Below are positions 7,753-17,061 of a stretch of 51,131 bases of DNA, in pieces. Under the pieces are notes generated by a model. It made no database searches, was not told the origin of the DNA, and worked only from the letters and a program-made list of their open reading frames with translations. Numbering within the stretch: position 1 is the first letter of the stretch; every line of letters starts with the position of its first letter. The position numbers were made by a program, and so were the translations under genes. Origin of the DNA: CAYJWL01 sp964373855. GTDB lineage: Bacteria; Patescibacteriota; Andersenbacteria; UBA10190. The stretch covers positions 1 to 51,131 of the forward strand of contig CAYJWL010000001.1 in the NCBI GenBank assembly GCA_964373855.1, in the 5' to 3' direction.

Positions 7753-8838
7753 TTATGCTCTAACTTTCCTTCCGTTAAGAGCGATAGATTTTTCCGCGGC
7801 AGCGATAATTTTCACAACATCGAGACCTTGCGTGAGATTTGTTATGGGCTGCTGCTTGGTTCTGATGGCTTTGATGAAGGCCAGAAGCTCCTGCTTTAAA
7901 GGTAGTTGATTGCCGTATGACGGATGAGAAATTTTGGGCAGCTGATGGTAGACCGCACCGCGGGTAACGTGAGGGCCCATATTTTTATAGAGTGCAATTT
8001 TTTGTTGAGCAGTATCATCAACGACAACCGTATCATTATACGCAACGATCGTTAGTCTTTTTCTTTTCTCCGGAGCCAGCCAGCTATTAGTTATAAACAC
8101 TGGAACTTTGTTGGGAAACTCCAGTTTGATTTGAACAAAGTCATAGAGGTTTGTTTGCGGGCGCAGCAGGGAAGCGCCCCATGCCTGAACTGTTTTTGGT
8201 TTACTGCCCAGCAGATCAAGGGCCATGGCAATATCATGTGGCGCCCAATCCCACAGGGCAGACATGTCATCACGGTAGGGACCATTGTTCATGCCCTCGA
8301 AAAAGAGATAGCGAATGTTACCCGATTTTTTCGCCAGCTGTTTGGCTTTTACGTAGGCAGGATTATAGAGATGAATGTGACCGATAAAGATGATGGCGCG
8401 GGCTTTTTTTGCCGCCGGCTGCAGCGTAAGAGCATCAGCCAGACTGGTCGTCAATGGCTTTTCAATAAATGTTGGAATACCTTTTTTGATAAACGGCAAT
8501 GCGATCTTGGCGTGCGTTGACCCGGGGGTGGCTATGATAACGCCGTCGAGATCGTCCGCGGCTAGCAATTGTTTGTAATCATCAAGAACTTTCACGCCTG
8601 CCTCTTTCCGGGTCAGCGTTCTTGCGCTCCGGCGGCGCTCGAGGCCTCCCTCTGGCCTCGCCAGTCCCGCCTTTGGCGGGATCCAAGATCGCCGAGGCTG
8701 CGAGAGGTCCTCAAGGAGCCAGAGTGAAAGTTCCTTGATTTCACAGACGTACTTAATCTGGCATCCTTTGATGTCATTTAATGTTCGCCAGATGTTAGTA
8801 CCCCAGCGGCCAAGGCCGATGAGCGCGAGGTTGATCAT
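7753..8838 (-). CDS. Gfo/Idh/MocA-family oxidoreductase with an in-frame insertion
   Basis: A 361-aa NAD(P)-dependent sugar oxidoreductase. The Rossmann motif GLGRWG (about 8-13), ATPGSTHA (103-110) and the EKP motif (126-128) are present, followed by the family's C-terminal beta-sheet domain with WDWAPHD. In glycan clusters such enzymes oxidise or reduce nucleotide sugars, often at C3 or C4. Residues about 42-80 (Pro/Arg/Gly-rich, SWIPPKAGLARPEGG and following) interrupt the N-terminal domain between helix and VKVLDDYKQLL and are encoded by a palindromic DNA element (8601-8715). Whether the enzyme still folds is open. The ATG at 8838 fits the family start; a -10-like TATCTT lies 6 nt upstream, which may mean a leaderless transcript. 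The 36-residue extension to 8946 is not family-like. Confidence 0.82.
   Translation of the reverse strand: MINLALIGLGRWGTNIWRTLNDIKGCQIKYVCEIKELSLWLLEDLSQPRRSWIPPKAGLARPEGGLERRRSARTLTRKEAGVKVLDDYKQLLAADDLDGVIIATPGSTHAKIALPFIKKGIPTFIEKPLTTSLADALTLQPAAKKARAIIFIGHIHLYNPAYVKAKQLAKKSGNIRYLFFEGMNNGPYRDDMSALWDWAPHDIAMALDLLGSKPKTVQAWGASLLRPQTNLYDFVQIKLEFPNKVPVFITNSWLAPEKRKRLTIVAYNDTVVVDDTAQQKIALYKNMGPHVTRGAVYHQLPKISHPSYGNQLPLKQELLAFIKAIRTKQQPITNLTQGLDVVKIIAAAEKSIALNGRKVRA
8601..8715. repeat. Palindromic element inserted in frame in the oxidoreductase gene
   Basis: Clustered stems: GAGGCC/GGCCTC (8641-8646, 8654-8659), TCCCGCC/GGCGGGA (8665-8671, 8675-8681) and an enclosing GCCTCG/CGAGGC (8655-8660, 8693-8698). 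A direct repeat of GCGCTC lies at 8625-8640. GAGGTCCTCA near 8704 recurs near 8933. The element keeps the reading frame open and encodes about 39 extra residues. Edges are approximate. Confidence 0.6.
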
Positions 8839-8956
8839 ACCGGCAAGATAGGCGAGGGCAGGAATTTCAGCAAGTGATGAACTGGCATCGGCACGCATGT
8901 TGCACGAAAAGCCGTGGTTGGGTCCTTCCGGCGAGGTCCTCACCACTTAACTCTCG

Positions 8957-8997
8957 CCTTGCCGCCCCCGCATACTGCGGGGACCGAGCCGGCAAGG
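8957..8997. repeat. Nested palindrome upstream of the oxidoreductase
   Basis: CCTTGCCG (8957-8964) pairs with CGGCAAGG (8990-8997), and inside CCCCGCA (8966-8972) pairs with TGCGGGG (8976-8982). No T-run follows. It is part of a 354-bp gene-free stretch (8839-9192) that is almost wholly palindromic DNA. Confidence 0.65.
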
Positions 8998-9051
8998 ATC
9001 TGAGATACTTTGCTTAGCAACATGCGTGCCGATCAGCATACTATAAGGCTC

Positions 9052-9194
9052 AGCCAGCGCAGAATGTGCCCTCCAAACGGAATTTGAGGTTACCTCGGCA
9101 TGGTCTTTGCTGAAAGCAAAGCGAGGTGACCGAAACCTCGCAGCCCACCGCTGGATGGGCGAGAATGAGTGAGGCGGGCCGTTCTGCGCTGGCT
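9052..9194. repeat. Large nested inverted repeat overlapping a stop codon
   Basis: The outer arms are a perfect 13-bp inverted repeat, AGCCAGCGCAGAA (9052-9064) and its complement (9182-9194). Inner arms GGTTACCTCG (9088-9097) and CGAGGTGACC (9122-9131) match with one wobble, and TTTGCT/AGCAAA (9106-9111, 9115-9120) sits at the tip. The right arm contains part of the TAG of the decarboxylase-like gene (9193-9195), so the 3' end of that gene is made of repeat sequence. Confidence 0.7.
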
Positions 9195-10305
9195 AGATGT
9201 TGGATGAAGAGGCGATGGGCGCGGTCACGGCTTTGGCGCCGACGTAGGTTTCTTGTGTGCGGCACCAGTTCATGAAGCGCTTAAGACCAGCTTGGAGGCT
9301 GACTCGCGGCATGTAAGCAAGGTCTTTCTTGGCTTTCGCCAGATCCGGACAGCGCCGCTGCGGCTCGCCGGCCGGATACGTTGCCGGATAGGGAATAAGT
9401 TTTAAGGAAGCTTGCTGTCCGGCCGTATCAACGAACATCTGCGCCAAGTCGCGCATGGAAATTTCGTTATCGTCGTTGCCAATGTTATACGCCTCGCCTG
9501 CCTGGCCCGCCAGCAATGTTTTCAAGAAACCGATCAGGGCGTCTGTAATGTAACAAAACGTGCGTGTTTGATGGCCGTCGCCATGAACAGTAATAGGAAT
9601 GCCGTTAAGCGACTGGTACGTAAACATCGGGACCACTCGCTTGTCATCATGCTTCATCGAAGGTCCAAAGATATTGAACGGCCGCACGATTTTTATCGGG
9701 ATATTGAATTGCTGGTGATAAATAGTGCAAACGGTCTCGCTCAGACGCTTTGATTCATCGTAACAAGCGCGCGGGCCGACACTGGAGACGTTTCCATGAT
9801 ATGTTTCTGGTGTCGGGATAGCTGTCGGATCCGGATCGCCATATATTTCGCTGGAACTGAAAAAAAGAAATCCTTTGAGATCATTTTTTCTGGCCAACTC
9901 CAATAAGTTTTTAGCGCCGGTAACGGCGCTCTCAATTGTTTCCAGGGGGTACTTCATGTAGTAGACCGGGGAGGCCAGGCCGGCAGCGTGGATGATGTAA
10001 TCAATATCTTCTCGTACCGGCAAAGGAACAGTCACATCTCCCCACACATCAAGAATGTGCTCGTCAGTAATGGTGAAATTTGGGTCACGCGATCCCGTGA
10101 TGAAGTTGTCCACCGATATGACCCGACAGGGCTTGGCCAACACATTCTCGTTTAAATAATTGAAGGTACCGATAAAGTATTTGCCCAGGAAGCCGGCTCC
10201 GCCGCTGATTAATATTGTCTTGCCGGCCAGGTGCGCAGCATCATCTTGGATGCCGCTGGCAATTGTTTGAAGGTCTTCCTTAATTATCGGCGAAATCACA
10301 CTCAT
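9193..10305 (-). CDS. UDP-glucuronate decarboxylase-like NAD-dependent enzyme
   Basis: A 370-aa extended short-chain dehydrogenase. It has GGAGFLG (35-41), SSSE-YG (150-156) and the catalytic Y182-x3-K186 in VGPRACYDESK. The motifs ASPVYYMKYPLETI and GPRACYDE are those of UDP-glucuronate decarboxylase, which makes UDP-xylose from UDP-glucuronate. About 28 extra residues precede the Rossmann fold. The ATG overlaps the TGA of the upstream methyltransferase gene (ATGA), so it is the last gene of the leftward operon from 17051. The substrate could be another nucleotide uronate or hexose; without the missing UDP-glucose dehydrogenase in this window the UDP-xylose assignment is likely but not certain. 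Confidence 0.82.
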   Translation of the reverse strand: MSVISPIIKEDLQTIASGIQDDAAHLAGKTILISGGAGFLGKYFIGTFNYLNENVLAKPCRVISVDNFITGSRDPNFTITDEHILDVWGDVTVPLPVREDIDYIIHAAGLASPVYYMKYPLETIESAVTGAKNLLELARKNDLKGFLFFSSSEIYGDPDPTAIPTPETYHGNVSSVGPRACYDESKRLSETVCTIYHQQFNIPIKIVRPFNIFGPSMKHDDKRVVPMFTYQSLNGIPITVHGDGHQTRTFCYITDALIGFLKTLLAGQAGEAYNIGNDDNEISMRDLAQMFVDTAGQQASLKLIPYPATYPAGEPQRRCPDLAKAKKDLAYMPRVSLQAGLKRFMNWCRTQETYVGAKAVTAPIASSSNI

Positions 10306-11576
10306 ACAATTTTTGGTTCTGGTACAGGTATAATAAATTTTCCTCCCTGTTCCGTAAAGCGTTTATGGTTGGCCATTATCGGCTCGGCAAAGTTCCAGGC
10401 CAGGATCAGGCAGTATTCCGGCTTATCTATGTACAGCCTGGCGGGAGGAACAATGGGAATATGGGTGCCCGGCATAAGCAGACCCTGTTTAATTTTCCTG
10501 TCGTCATCGACTATATAATCGAGTATCGAGCTGTCCAGTTCGAACACATGCAATAATGTCGTGGCCTTGGCCGGAGCCCCATATCCCACAATACGGGCGC
10601 CCGTGCTCTTAATTTGCAGTAGGGTCTGCCGCAGCTTGTCCTGATTGTGGGCGATACGTGCTGCGAAATCTACGAAAGCTTTGGGACTGGTAAGACCCTG
10701 CCGTTTTTCGGCGGCCAGCAATTCGTCGACTCGGTCATTATGATAATGTGGTCCGCCGGTGTGCTGGACATAAACGCGGATGGAACCGCCATGAACCGCC
10801 GGCCGCTCTACATCAAAAACATCCATGTCGTGATGGCTGAAAAGAGAAACGAGCGGATGCAGATGGTAGTAGCACAAATGTTCGTGGTAAACAATGTCAA
10901 ATAGGTTCTTGGCGATAAGGTCGCCTAAATACTGGACTTCAAAAACATAGACGCCGTCCTTTGCCAGTAAGTGTTTAACGGCGGCAACAAATGAATTGAT
11001 ATCGTCCGTGTGTGCAAAAACGTTATTAGCCGTGATCACATCCGCCGCACCGATGTTTTGTTTGATTTTGGCAGCAACAGCTGACGAAAAGAAATCGGTT
11101 ACTGTTTCGATACCGTCTTGAGCGGCCCAGGCGGCAATGTTGGCTGCCGGCTCAACTCCAAGTACTTTGACACCTTGCCGCAGCAGGGGTTTGAGTAAGA
11201 TGCCATCGTTGCTACCGATGTCAATAACTAATGAGTTGCTGTTTAAAGCGAAGCGTTTTGTGAGTCTGGAAGCATATTCTTCAAAATGCTTTACAAATGT
11301 TGGAGAGGTGGAGGAAACGTAAGTGTAATTGGAAAAGAGAATGGCCGGATCTACCACATCCCGTAGCTGTACCAGTTGACAGGTGTGGCAGCGATAGACT
11401 TGGAGCGGGACAAGCGGTTCAGTCACATTAGCCTGATCAGGCCGAACATAAGAGTTGGCCAGCGGCGTTAATCCAAAAGACCAGATTTTTATAAGATCGC
11501 TGCCACCACACACTCGACAATCGTCGCGGGTTCGATAGATGCTTTGCACTACTTGTACAGTCGGCCGAGCTGCCAT
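10302..11576 (-). CDS. Zinc-binding SAM methyltransferase (NDP-sugar C-methyltransferase type)
   Basis: A 424-aa protein with the three-part layout of sugar C-methyltransferases. An N-terminal zinc-binding domain has CRVCGG and CHTCQ (C20, C23, C63, C66). A class I SAM domain has DIGSNDG (119-125). The C-terminal domain starts near residue 230 (YHEHLCYYHLHPL) and ends with GYGAPAKATT in a Rossmann-like region. Relatives C-methylate deoxysugars at C3 or C5. The ATG at 11576 is chosen because it overlaps the stop of the cupin gene (TGATG); the longer frame would need TTG at 11600. Its partners are the cupin and the nucleotide-sugar decarboxylase-like enzyme on either side. Confidence 0.85.
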   Translation of the reverse strand: MAARPTVQVVQSIYRTRDDCRVCGGSDLIKIWSFGLTPLANSYVRPDQANVTEPLVPLQVYRCHTCQLVQLRDVVDPAILFSNYTYVSSTSPTFVKHFEEYASRLTKRFALNSNSLVIDIGSNDGILLKPLLRQGVKVLGVEPAANIAAWAAQDGIETVTDFFSSAVAAKIKQNIGAADVITANNVFAHTDDINSFVAAVKHLLAKDGVYVFEVQYLGDLIAKNLFDIVYHEHLCYYHLHPLVSLFSHHDMDVFDVERPAVHGGSIRVYVQHTGGPHYHNDRVDELLAAEKRQGLTSPKAFVDFAARIAHNQDKLRQTLLQIKSTGARIVGYGAPAKATTLLHVFELDSSILDYIVDDDRKIKQGLLMPGTHIPIVPPARLYIDKPEYCLILAWNFAEPIMANHKRFTEQGGKFIIPVPEPKIV

Positions 11577-12022
11577 CACGCTTGTCTGTTTTCTCCCCAA
11601 GCCCGCTTCGCCGCCTCATCTGGGCTGATGAGCTCAACGCGGATCACATCATTTTCGTATTCAGCTTGATTGCCCGAACGCGGTGTAAAGCAGTAAAATT
11701 CGCTATCTGCCAAGAATTCCATGGCATGCGCTACCATTGGAGCGGTGTAAAAAAGCTGACCCGGAACCACCATATATTCTTTGAGAGGAGCGGCATGATC
11801 TAAAGCTGGCCGCTCGACATACCTAATTTTTCCCTTTGCCAAATAGCAAAGATGAGAATCGTGCTGATGGTAATGGTTAGCGCGTACTGTTCCTTTTTTT
11901 GATGTAATGCGCAGCACCGACATGCTGCCGTCTCCGACGAGCTTCTCGATAACTCCTCGATTATCGTCTGCCAAAACAGCCGGTTTTTGTATGACGGACT
12001 TCAATGTTTGGACAGATTTCAC
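11576..12022 (-). CDS. Cupin protein, sugar isomerase/epimerase-like
   Basis: A 148-aa single-domain cupin. The metal-site histidines lie in NHYHQHDSH (H50, H52, H54, H57), with a late histidine at H99, and the spacing fits the two cupin motifs. Small cupins of this kind in glycan loci act as dTDP-4-keto-sugar 3,4-isomerases or 3,5-epimerases, or serve as accessory domains. The frame starts with GTG at 12022; an overlapping ATGTGA upstream cannot be used. It lies 21 bp after the membrane protein gene and overlaps the methyltransferase start (TGATG), so the two are translationally coupled. The exact reaction is unknown. Confidence 0.75.
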   Translation of the reverse strand: MKSVQTLKSVIQKPAVLADDNRGVIEKLVGDGSMSVLRITSKKGTVRANHYHQHDSHLCYLAKGKIRYVERPALDHAAPLKEYMVVPGQLFYTAPMVAHAMEFLADSEFYCFTPRSGNQAEYENDVIRVELISPDEAAKRAWGENRQA

Positions 12023-12043
12023 ATCTGCACTCTATCAGGCGGT

Positions 12044-14326
12044 TCATTGTTTGTGAAGCCGCCTCTGTATCCGCACACAGGCAAGCGCGCCCACCAAAGC
12101 CGCCGCAGAAATAAGACCTCCCGACAATAATCCTGGCGGATGGTAGGAAAACCACAATTCATATCTACCGGGCTCGATAATCCTTTGGCCGACTCGTCCG
12201 GCGATGTTGCTCGCGGGAGCGCCATTAACAAGCCAGCCTTGCGCATAATTCGTATTAATGGTTATCGTGCCTGGCCGTTCAAGTACGGCCAGAAGGCGCA
12301 CAACATTTGGGGACCATGAAATAATGTTGACAGATGATGCCGGCGGATCACTTGAGACATACGGCACCGTGCCCCGCCGCACGCCCGGATTAGGACTTAA
12401 CACCGAACAATAACTCATTGTGCCGTAACCGGCACGGGCGCTTACATAGGCCCGGTCGTGGTCAACAGATTGAATACGTATTTTATCTGTGGCTTCGGTA
12501 AAAGTGATCGGCCAAGCGCTCTGTTGAGGCGGGTTAATAACATCTGGCACAATAAATGCTTGGGCTGATATTGGTCCTGCCAAACTTAGAATATCGACGA
12601 TGGCTGCTCCCGCAATAAATACTGGCAGCCAGAATGCGGCTGGCCGCCAGCGGCGGACTTGATCAAGGCCGAATCCGGCCAGCAGGGCGAGGGGAATAAG
12701 GGCCATGATAATGAACCGTGAAATATTTGACCGCGGAGCGTACGGCATGTAGTCAAATAGCGGCTGCAAGAGAGGCCCGGCAGAGGAGAGAAGGATGGCC
12801 GCGATAGTGCCGATGAGAAGTAACTTAATTGTCCGGTTACGGCGCATTCTGGTCAGTGCCAGCGCGGCTAAGGCAAGAACTACCGGCCCGACATACGAGC
12901 CATATTCATGCCAGCCGCTGCCTTGCTTAGGAATAACCGAGGCTCCGTGCAGGTGGCGGCCAAGCAATAGCTCGTACCAGTAGGGCAGAGAAAAAGCGGA
13001 GGAGGCATAGGCCTGATCGGGAAATTGACTAAGCCAGTCAAGAGAGGGAATTAACTTAACGGCAGCAAAAGCCGCGGCCCAAACACCGGCTGCAACAGTC
13101 ACTGTCAGCGCGTATTTTTTTCTGTGTGTAAAGAAAGATGCTGCAGCGAGAGTGCCGGCGACGTACATGAGGGGGTGAATACCGGCCTGATAAAACATCA
13201 AAGACATGAATGCGCCTGCAGCAATCGTCCACCGGCTGGTGCCAGCGGAGAGAATGTTGCTGCTGCGGGCTGATCGAAGTTGGTGTATCCATGCCCAGAA
13301 AATCCACGGTATCCATACATAAGAGAAAACGCTGATGTGGCCTTCGGTCAAGCGCAATATGACGGCGCTGCTAAAAAATACAGTGACTCCGGCCAGCAGC
13401 GACGAGAGGGCGGTCAGTCCAATCTGGCGGGCCAACATCATCATTCCGGCACAGCCAATACCAACTGCCGCCAGAAGGGAGAAGCGTAATCCTGATGGCA
13501 CTCCGAAGACAAGTTCAAACAAAAACAACGGAGACAGTCCGGTGAATTCCGGATCAGCCAGCGCGGCCGTACCACCGCAGGTGGCCGGATTCCAAAGCGG
13601 GAATTGATGCCACGTAACTATGGTTTCTCTGATGATGTGGTGCACCGAGAAATAATAGTCCCAGTCGGAGATGCCAAGAGTATCTTGAGTAAGCCAGTAT
13701 CCACTCAAAACCACCGGGATAAGAGCCATCAGGACTAGCCAGAGAATAAGCCGGGGACCCTTGAGAGAACCGAGGAAACCGACGCTAACTACAAGTAGTG
13801 TCCCCGCCAGAACACTTAGCGTTCTGGCCTCGTGGCTTACAGTACGGTATAACGCGTCAATTTTTATGTCAGCGTTTTCAGATCCGATCGGATGCGGGTT
13901 ATTAGGAAAGGCCATTAGTTGTGCGGGCGCGCGAGCAAAGTTTGTAATTTTGAGCTGATAGACGCTGCCTTCACTAAGCCAGCGCGGGAACAGTCTGACC
14001 ACGTAAAAAGTACGGTTGTCTCTTACTATTTGCCGAACGGATATACTGCGGCTCAAGTTCTGGCCGCTCTCGTCATACAGACTGACTTTGAGCAAAGGCG
14101 CTGTGGAGGAAGAATGAGGTGCTGCCAGTATTATCCCGACTAATGCTTGTCCGTTTGAGCGGAATGATTGTTGAATAGTTTGCTGCGGTGCAAGTGATAC
14201 TGCTTCCTCAATGTATCCCTCAACCAGTGGTTCCTCTGCGGCTGCCGGCGCAAGGTATGAAGTGGCGGCTGTCACTCCACCAACAATGGCAATCAACCCT
14301 CCAAAGAGGATCCTATTTTTTCCCAT
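12044..14326 (-). CDS. Large GT-C-like membrane protein, YfhO-related
   Basis: A 760-aa membrane protein. Residues 1-30 form a signal-like helix, followed by an extracytoplasmic beta-rich domain (about 35-165). About eleven helices follow, then a C-terminal domain ending in a YfhO-like hairpin (AQGWLVNG, EPGRYELWFSYHPPG) and a final helix. The first large loop after the membrane block begins contains DWDYYF, WNPATCGG and DPEFTGLSPL, matching the place where YfhO proteins carry acidic catalytic residues. It is probably a polyprenyl-phosphate-sugar-dependent transferase, but the extra N-terminal beta domain makes it unlike the other YfhO proteins here. It overlaps the upstream 912-aa gene by 14 bp. 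Confidence 0.7.
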   Translation of the reverse strand: MGKNRILFGGLIAIVGGVTAATSYLAPAAAEEPLVEGYIEEAVSLAPQQTIQQSFRSNGQALVGIILAAPHSSSTAPLLKVSLYDESGQNLSRSISVRQIVRDNRTFYVVRLFPRWLSEGSVYQLKITNFARAPAQLMAFPNNPHPIGSENADIKIDALYRTVSHEARTLSVLAGTLLVVSVGFLGSLKGPRLILWLVLMALIPVVLSGYWLTQDTLGISDWDYYFSVHHIIRETIVTWHQFPLWNPATCGGTAALADPEFTGLSPLFLFELVFGVPSGLRFSLLAAVGIGCAGMMMLARQIGLTALSSLLAGVTVFFSSAVILRLTEGHISVFSYVWIPWIFWAWIHQLRSARSSNILSAGTSRWTIAAGAFMSLMFYQAGIHPLMYVAGTLAAASFFTHRKKYALTVTVAAGVWAAAFAAVKLIPSLDWLSQFPDQAYASSAFSLPYWYELLLGRHLHGASVIPKQGSGWHEYGSYVGPVVLALAALALTRMRRNRTIKLLLIGTIAAILLSSAGPLLQPLFDYMPYAPRSNISRFIIMALIPLALLAGFGLDQVRRWRPAAFWLPVFIAGAAIVDILSLAGPISAQAFIVPDVINPPQQSAWPITFTEATDKIRIQSVDHDRAYVSARAGYGTMSYCSVLSPNPGVRRGTVPYVSSDPPASSVNIISWSPNVVRLLAVLERPGTITINTNYAQGWLVNGAPASNIAGRVGQRIIEPGRYELWFSYHPPGLLSGGLISAAALVGALACVRIQRRLHKQ

Positions 14327-17051
14327 AAATCGAAACCTTCGGATTGATCAGCATAAGCAGCGCGATGATAGCAGCGACCGCTGTGATTATGGTTGCTTGC
14401 TGTACTGCACGAGAACTGTAGCGCCAACTCACGGCATGCTGTCCGGCCGGCACATTGGCCGATTTGTAAAAGCCTTGAGCGACGCGATAGTCAACCTCTT
14501 GGCCATCAACACTGGCGCGCCACTGCGGGGTAGAGCTGTCATTAATAATAAGAGTGCCAGCAGCAGACGAGGAAGTTTGGACTTCTATTTTCTGATCAGT
14601 ATAGGCAGTAATCAGTACACTACTTTTCTCTATTATATTGCCCGCCTCGTCTGCGAGGTAGGCTTTGGGGTATACCTGCGGATTGCGATACAGCCGGTAT
14701 GATGTTCCGTTTATTGTTTCCTCGGCCTCAATCGGGAAGCCAAGCTCGGGCAACTTATCCTTGGCATTTGGGGGTACCGCCTGGATGAGGTGAGTGATGC
14801 CAGCCTGGTTAACCTGCTGACGATGTAATTCTAAGAAGTGTCGGCCATCGCCATCAATTAATTGGTCAGTATCATAGGCCAGATAGGTCTCAATATAGTG
14901 TCGGACGGGAGCGCTGGATAACGCGCCGGTCCACCGAGCGCTACTGGCATTGGCTATGACTTGCAGATGCCGTGGGAGCAACAGCAGGTCAGGGTCCACT
15001 GGCGGCGGGCTGGCAGAAGAGAAGTGGAGGCGCGCCAACTTGTGCGATTGGGCCAGTTGCTTATCTGTGGGATTAGCTACTCGTACAAGATAAAGAGATT
15101 TCTCCTGCGGCCACCCTCGATAGTAAAGATTGATGCCGCTGTTATTATCGCTCGTGATGCCAAGGTACAGCGTTTGCCCGGGTGCGGTCGTAGGCAGCTT
15201 GAGACAAACACTCTGATCAGGGACGCTGGTGACATCCATGGCGCGTATCTTGGTTGACGTCAGATTCTGGCTCAAGGGGTGTAGGCGTAGCGATATTGTA
15301 AGATATCCTTGCTGGCTGGGGCGGCTGTGCATTGGAATACTGAAACACACCCGCTGCGCTGGTGTTGCCGGAAGCGGCTGGAACAAGCTAAATGTGGGTG
15401 AGACAATCGGTGTAGGAAACGTACGTATTTCCTGCTCGGCATAGTAAATGTTCGATCGGGCGTACACCCGGGGAGGTAAACCGGTAGTGGCCGTATATTT
15501 GGCCAGTGCATTATAAAACGGCGGTGTAGCCATCGCTTGCTGTCGCGCAACCAGGGGATTATAGTCCCAGCCAAATATAATCAGTGTTAGGGCGGTGAGG
15601 ATAACGAGAAGCACTGGCGGCGTTTGCGATAACCTCCGATCATCCCACCAAAGCGCAGCTAGGAAGACAATGATACCTGCGCCAAAAAGGACGACGGAAA
15701 CATCGGGGGTCAGGATAATGCGTTTAAGCTGGTAGAAAGCCGCTGGTTCGGTCTGTATATACCAAAAAAGTGGAGATAAAAGAGCTGCGGGCAGGGCCAT
15801 GGAGAAAACCAGGAGCATTAAGCGATTGCGGAGAGGCGCCGATGAGTATTGCCTCATGCCTTCAAAACCCACAGCAGCCAAGAGGCTTATTCCGGTCGTA
15901 AAGAAGATGGCAAAGCGTCCAGGGATGGCCCATCTGGTGATCCACCCGCGTTCAATTAGTAATCGAAAGAGGGGCGAGTACTTGCCCAGGACTAGACTGA
16001 TTCCAATGACTAATAACACCAGACCGGTTCTATGCAAGATTCTATGCTGACGCCACGTGGCCAGAGAGAAACCGGCCAAGAGTAGCGGGATCACCCCGAC
16101 ATATGCCGCCAGTTCCTGAAATCCCTTGGTGCCCCAGTATGAGGTGTGGTCGCCAAAAAAATAAGGCGCGACAAGCGTGATAGCATGCCACGGAACGTAG
16201 CTAAACTCATAGAGCTCATAGCTTGGCAGCGTCCCCGCTCGCTCTGTCAGGGGAAGGAACTCAAAGAGAGGCAGTAAGAAAAGAGATGATAGCGCCAAGC
16301 CAAGTAAGGCGGCCACAACCGCTGCCCCGATAATCTTAAGAGCAGGTGCGATTGCTCCAGTACTTTTTTGCGCGCTCGTTTTTATTCTGTGTACCAAAGC
16401 CACCAGACCATAGAGCGCGGCTACGCCCAGGGCGTAAAGAGAAGCTTGCGGGTGGCCGCTTAGAACAATGGCGGCAGCTATTAGACTAAGCAGTGCTATG
16501 CGCCGCGTAGAGACTTGTTCGATGAGAAGGTCTGTCGCGAGCAGCAACCAGGGCAGAACCATTGTTGCCGTATAAAAGTTAACATGGTTCATATGGCCGA
16601 CGTTATACCCGGAAAAAACAAAAACTGTTGAGCCTAATACAGCGGCTAGTGCAGACAGCCTGTGCCGGCGCAGCCACAATGTCATTCCAATCAGGCCGGC
16701 GGCAAAATATGTTACCGTCGATACCTGGAGTAGGATGAGCGCTGGCAGATGCAGCCAGCGCAAAAGAACATGGACAGGTGTGAAGAAGCCAAGTTGGCCC
16801 CAACCCAGCAGCGGCTGACCAAAGCCAAAATAGTTGCTCCAAAGGGGCAAGGCGCCGGCCGCTTGTGCCTGCCTGTATACATGCTCAAGGGGATAGAAAA
16901 TAATCTTCAAATCATCTAGAAAGAAGACCTTATCTGAAAACAAAATTCGGGCGAAGAAAATCATCCAGATACACAAGACGCCGAGCAAACTGGCCAGCGT
17001 ACTGTACTGGGAGTGCGTAAGATACCTAACATGAAATAACTTCCTGTTCAT
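14313..17051 (-). CDS. YfhO-family GT-C membrane protein
   Basis: A 912-aa paralogue of the 966-aa protein at 2499-5399. It shares the double aspartate (FLDDLK, D46-D47), PLEHVYRQ, GFGQPLLGWGQLGFFTP and HMNHVNFYTAT, followed by about twelve helices. An extracytoplasmic domain (about 500-880) ends with the YfhO hairpin (SSTPQW, VPAGQHAVSWRY) and a final helix. Proposed role: transfer of a sugar from a polyprenyl-phosphate donor to an extracellular acceptor. It is the first gene of the leftward operon (912-aa, 760-aa, cupin, methyltransferase, decarboxylase-like). It diverges from asnB with 51 bp between starts. Confidence 0.82.
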   Translation of the reverse strand: MNRKLFHVRYLTHSQYSTLASLLGVLCIWMIFFARILFSDKVFFLDDLKIIFYPLEHVYRQAQAAGALPLWSNYFGFGQPLLGWGQLGFFTPVHVLLRWLHLPALILLQVSTVTYFAAGLIGMTLWLRRHRLSALAAVLGSTVFVFSGYNVGHMNHVNFYTATMVLPWLLLATDLLIEQVSTRRIALLSLIAAAIVLSGHPQASLYALGVAALYGLVALVHRIKTSAQKSTGAIAPALKIIGAAVVAALLGLALSSLFLLPLFEFLPLTERAGTLPSYELYEFSYVPWHAITLVAPYFFGDHTSYWGTKGFQELAAYVGVIPLLLAGFSLATWRQHRILHRTGLVLLVIGISLVLGKYSPLFRLLIERGWITRWAIPGRFAIFFTTGISLLAAVGFEGMRQYSSAPLRNRLMLLVFSMALPAALLSPLFWYIQTEPAAFYQLKRIILTPDVSVVLFGAGIIVFLAALWWDDRRLSQTPPVLLVILTALTLIIFGWDYNPLVARQQAMATPPFYNALAKYTATTGLPPRVYARSNIYYAEQEIRTFPTPIVSPTFSLFQPLPATPAQRVCFSIPMHSRPSQQGYLTISLRLHPLSQNLTSTKIRAMDVTSVPDQSVCLKLPTTAPGQTLYLGITSDNNSGINLYYRGWPQEKSLYLVRVANPTDKQLAQSHKLARLHFSSASPPPVDPDLLLLPRHLQVIANASSARWTGALSSAPVRHYIETYLAYDTDQLIDGDGRHFLELHRQQVNQAGITHLIQAVPPNAKDKLPELGFPIEAEETINGTSYRLYRNPQVYPKAYLADEAGNIIEKSSVLITAYTDQKIEVQTSSSAAGTLIINDSSTPQWRASVDGQEVDYRVAQGFYKSANVPAGQHAVSWRYSSRAVQQATIITAVAAIIALLMLINPKVSIYGKK

Positions 17052-17061
17052 TTGGTATTTA

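Noticed and set aside
9050..9265. 71-codon minus-strand ORF over the palindrome
   Set aside because: Mostly repeat DNA and overlaps the end of the decarboxylase-like gene in another frame.
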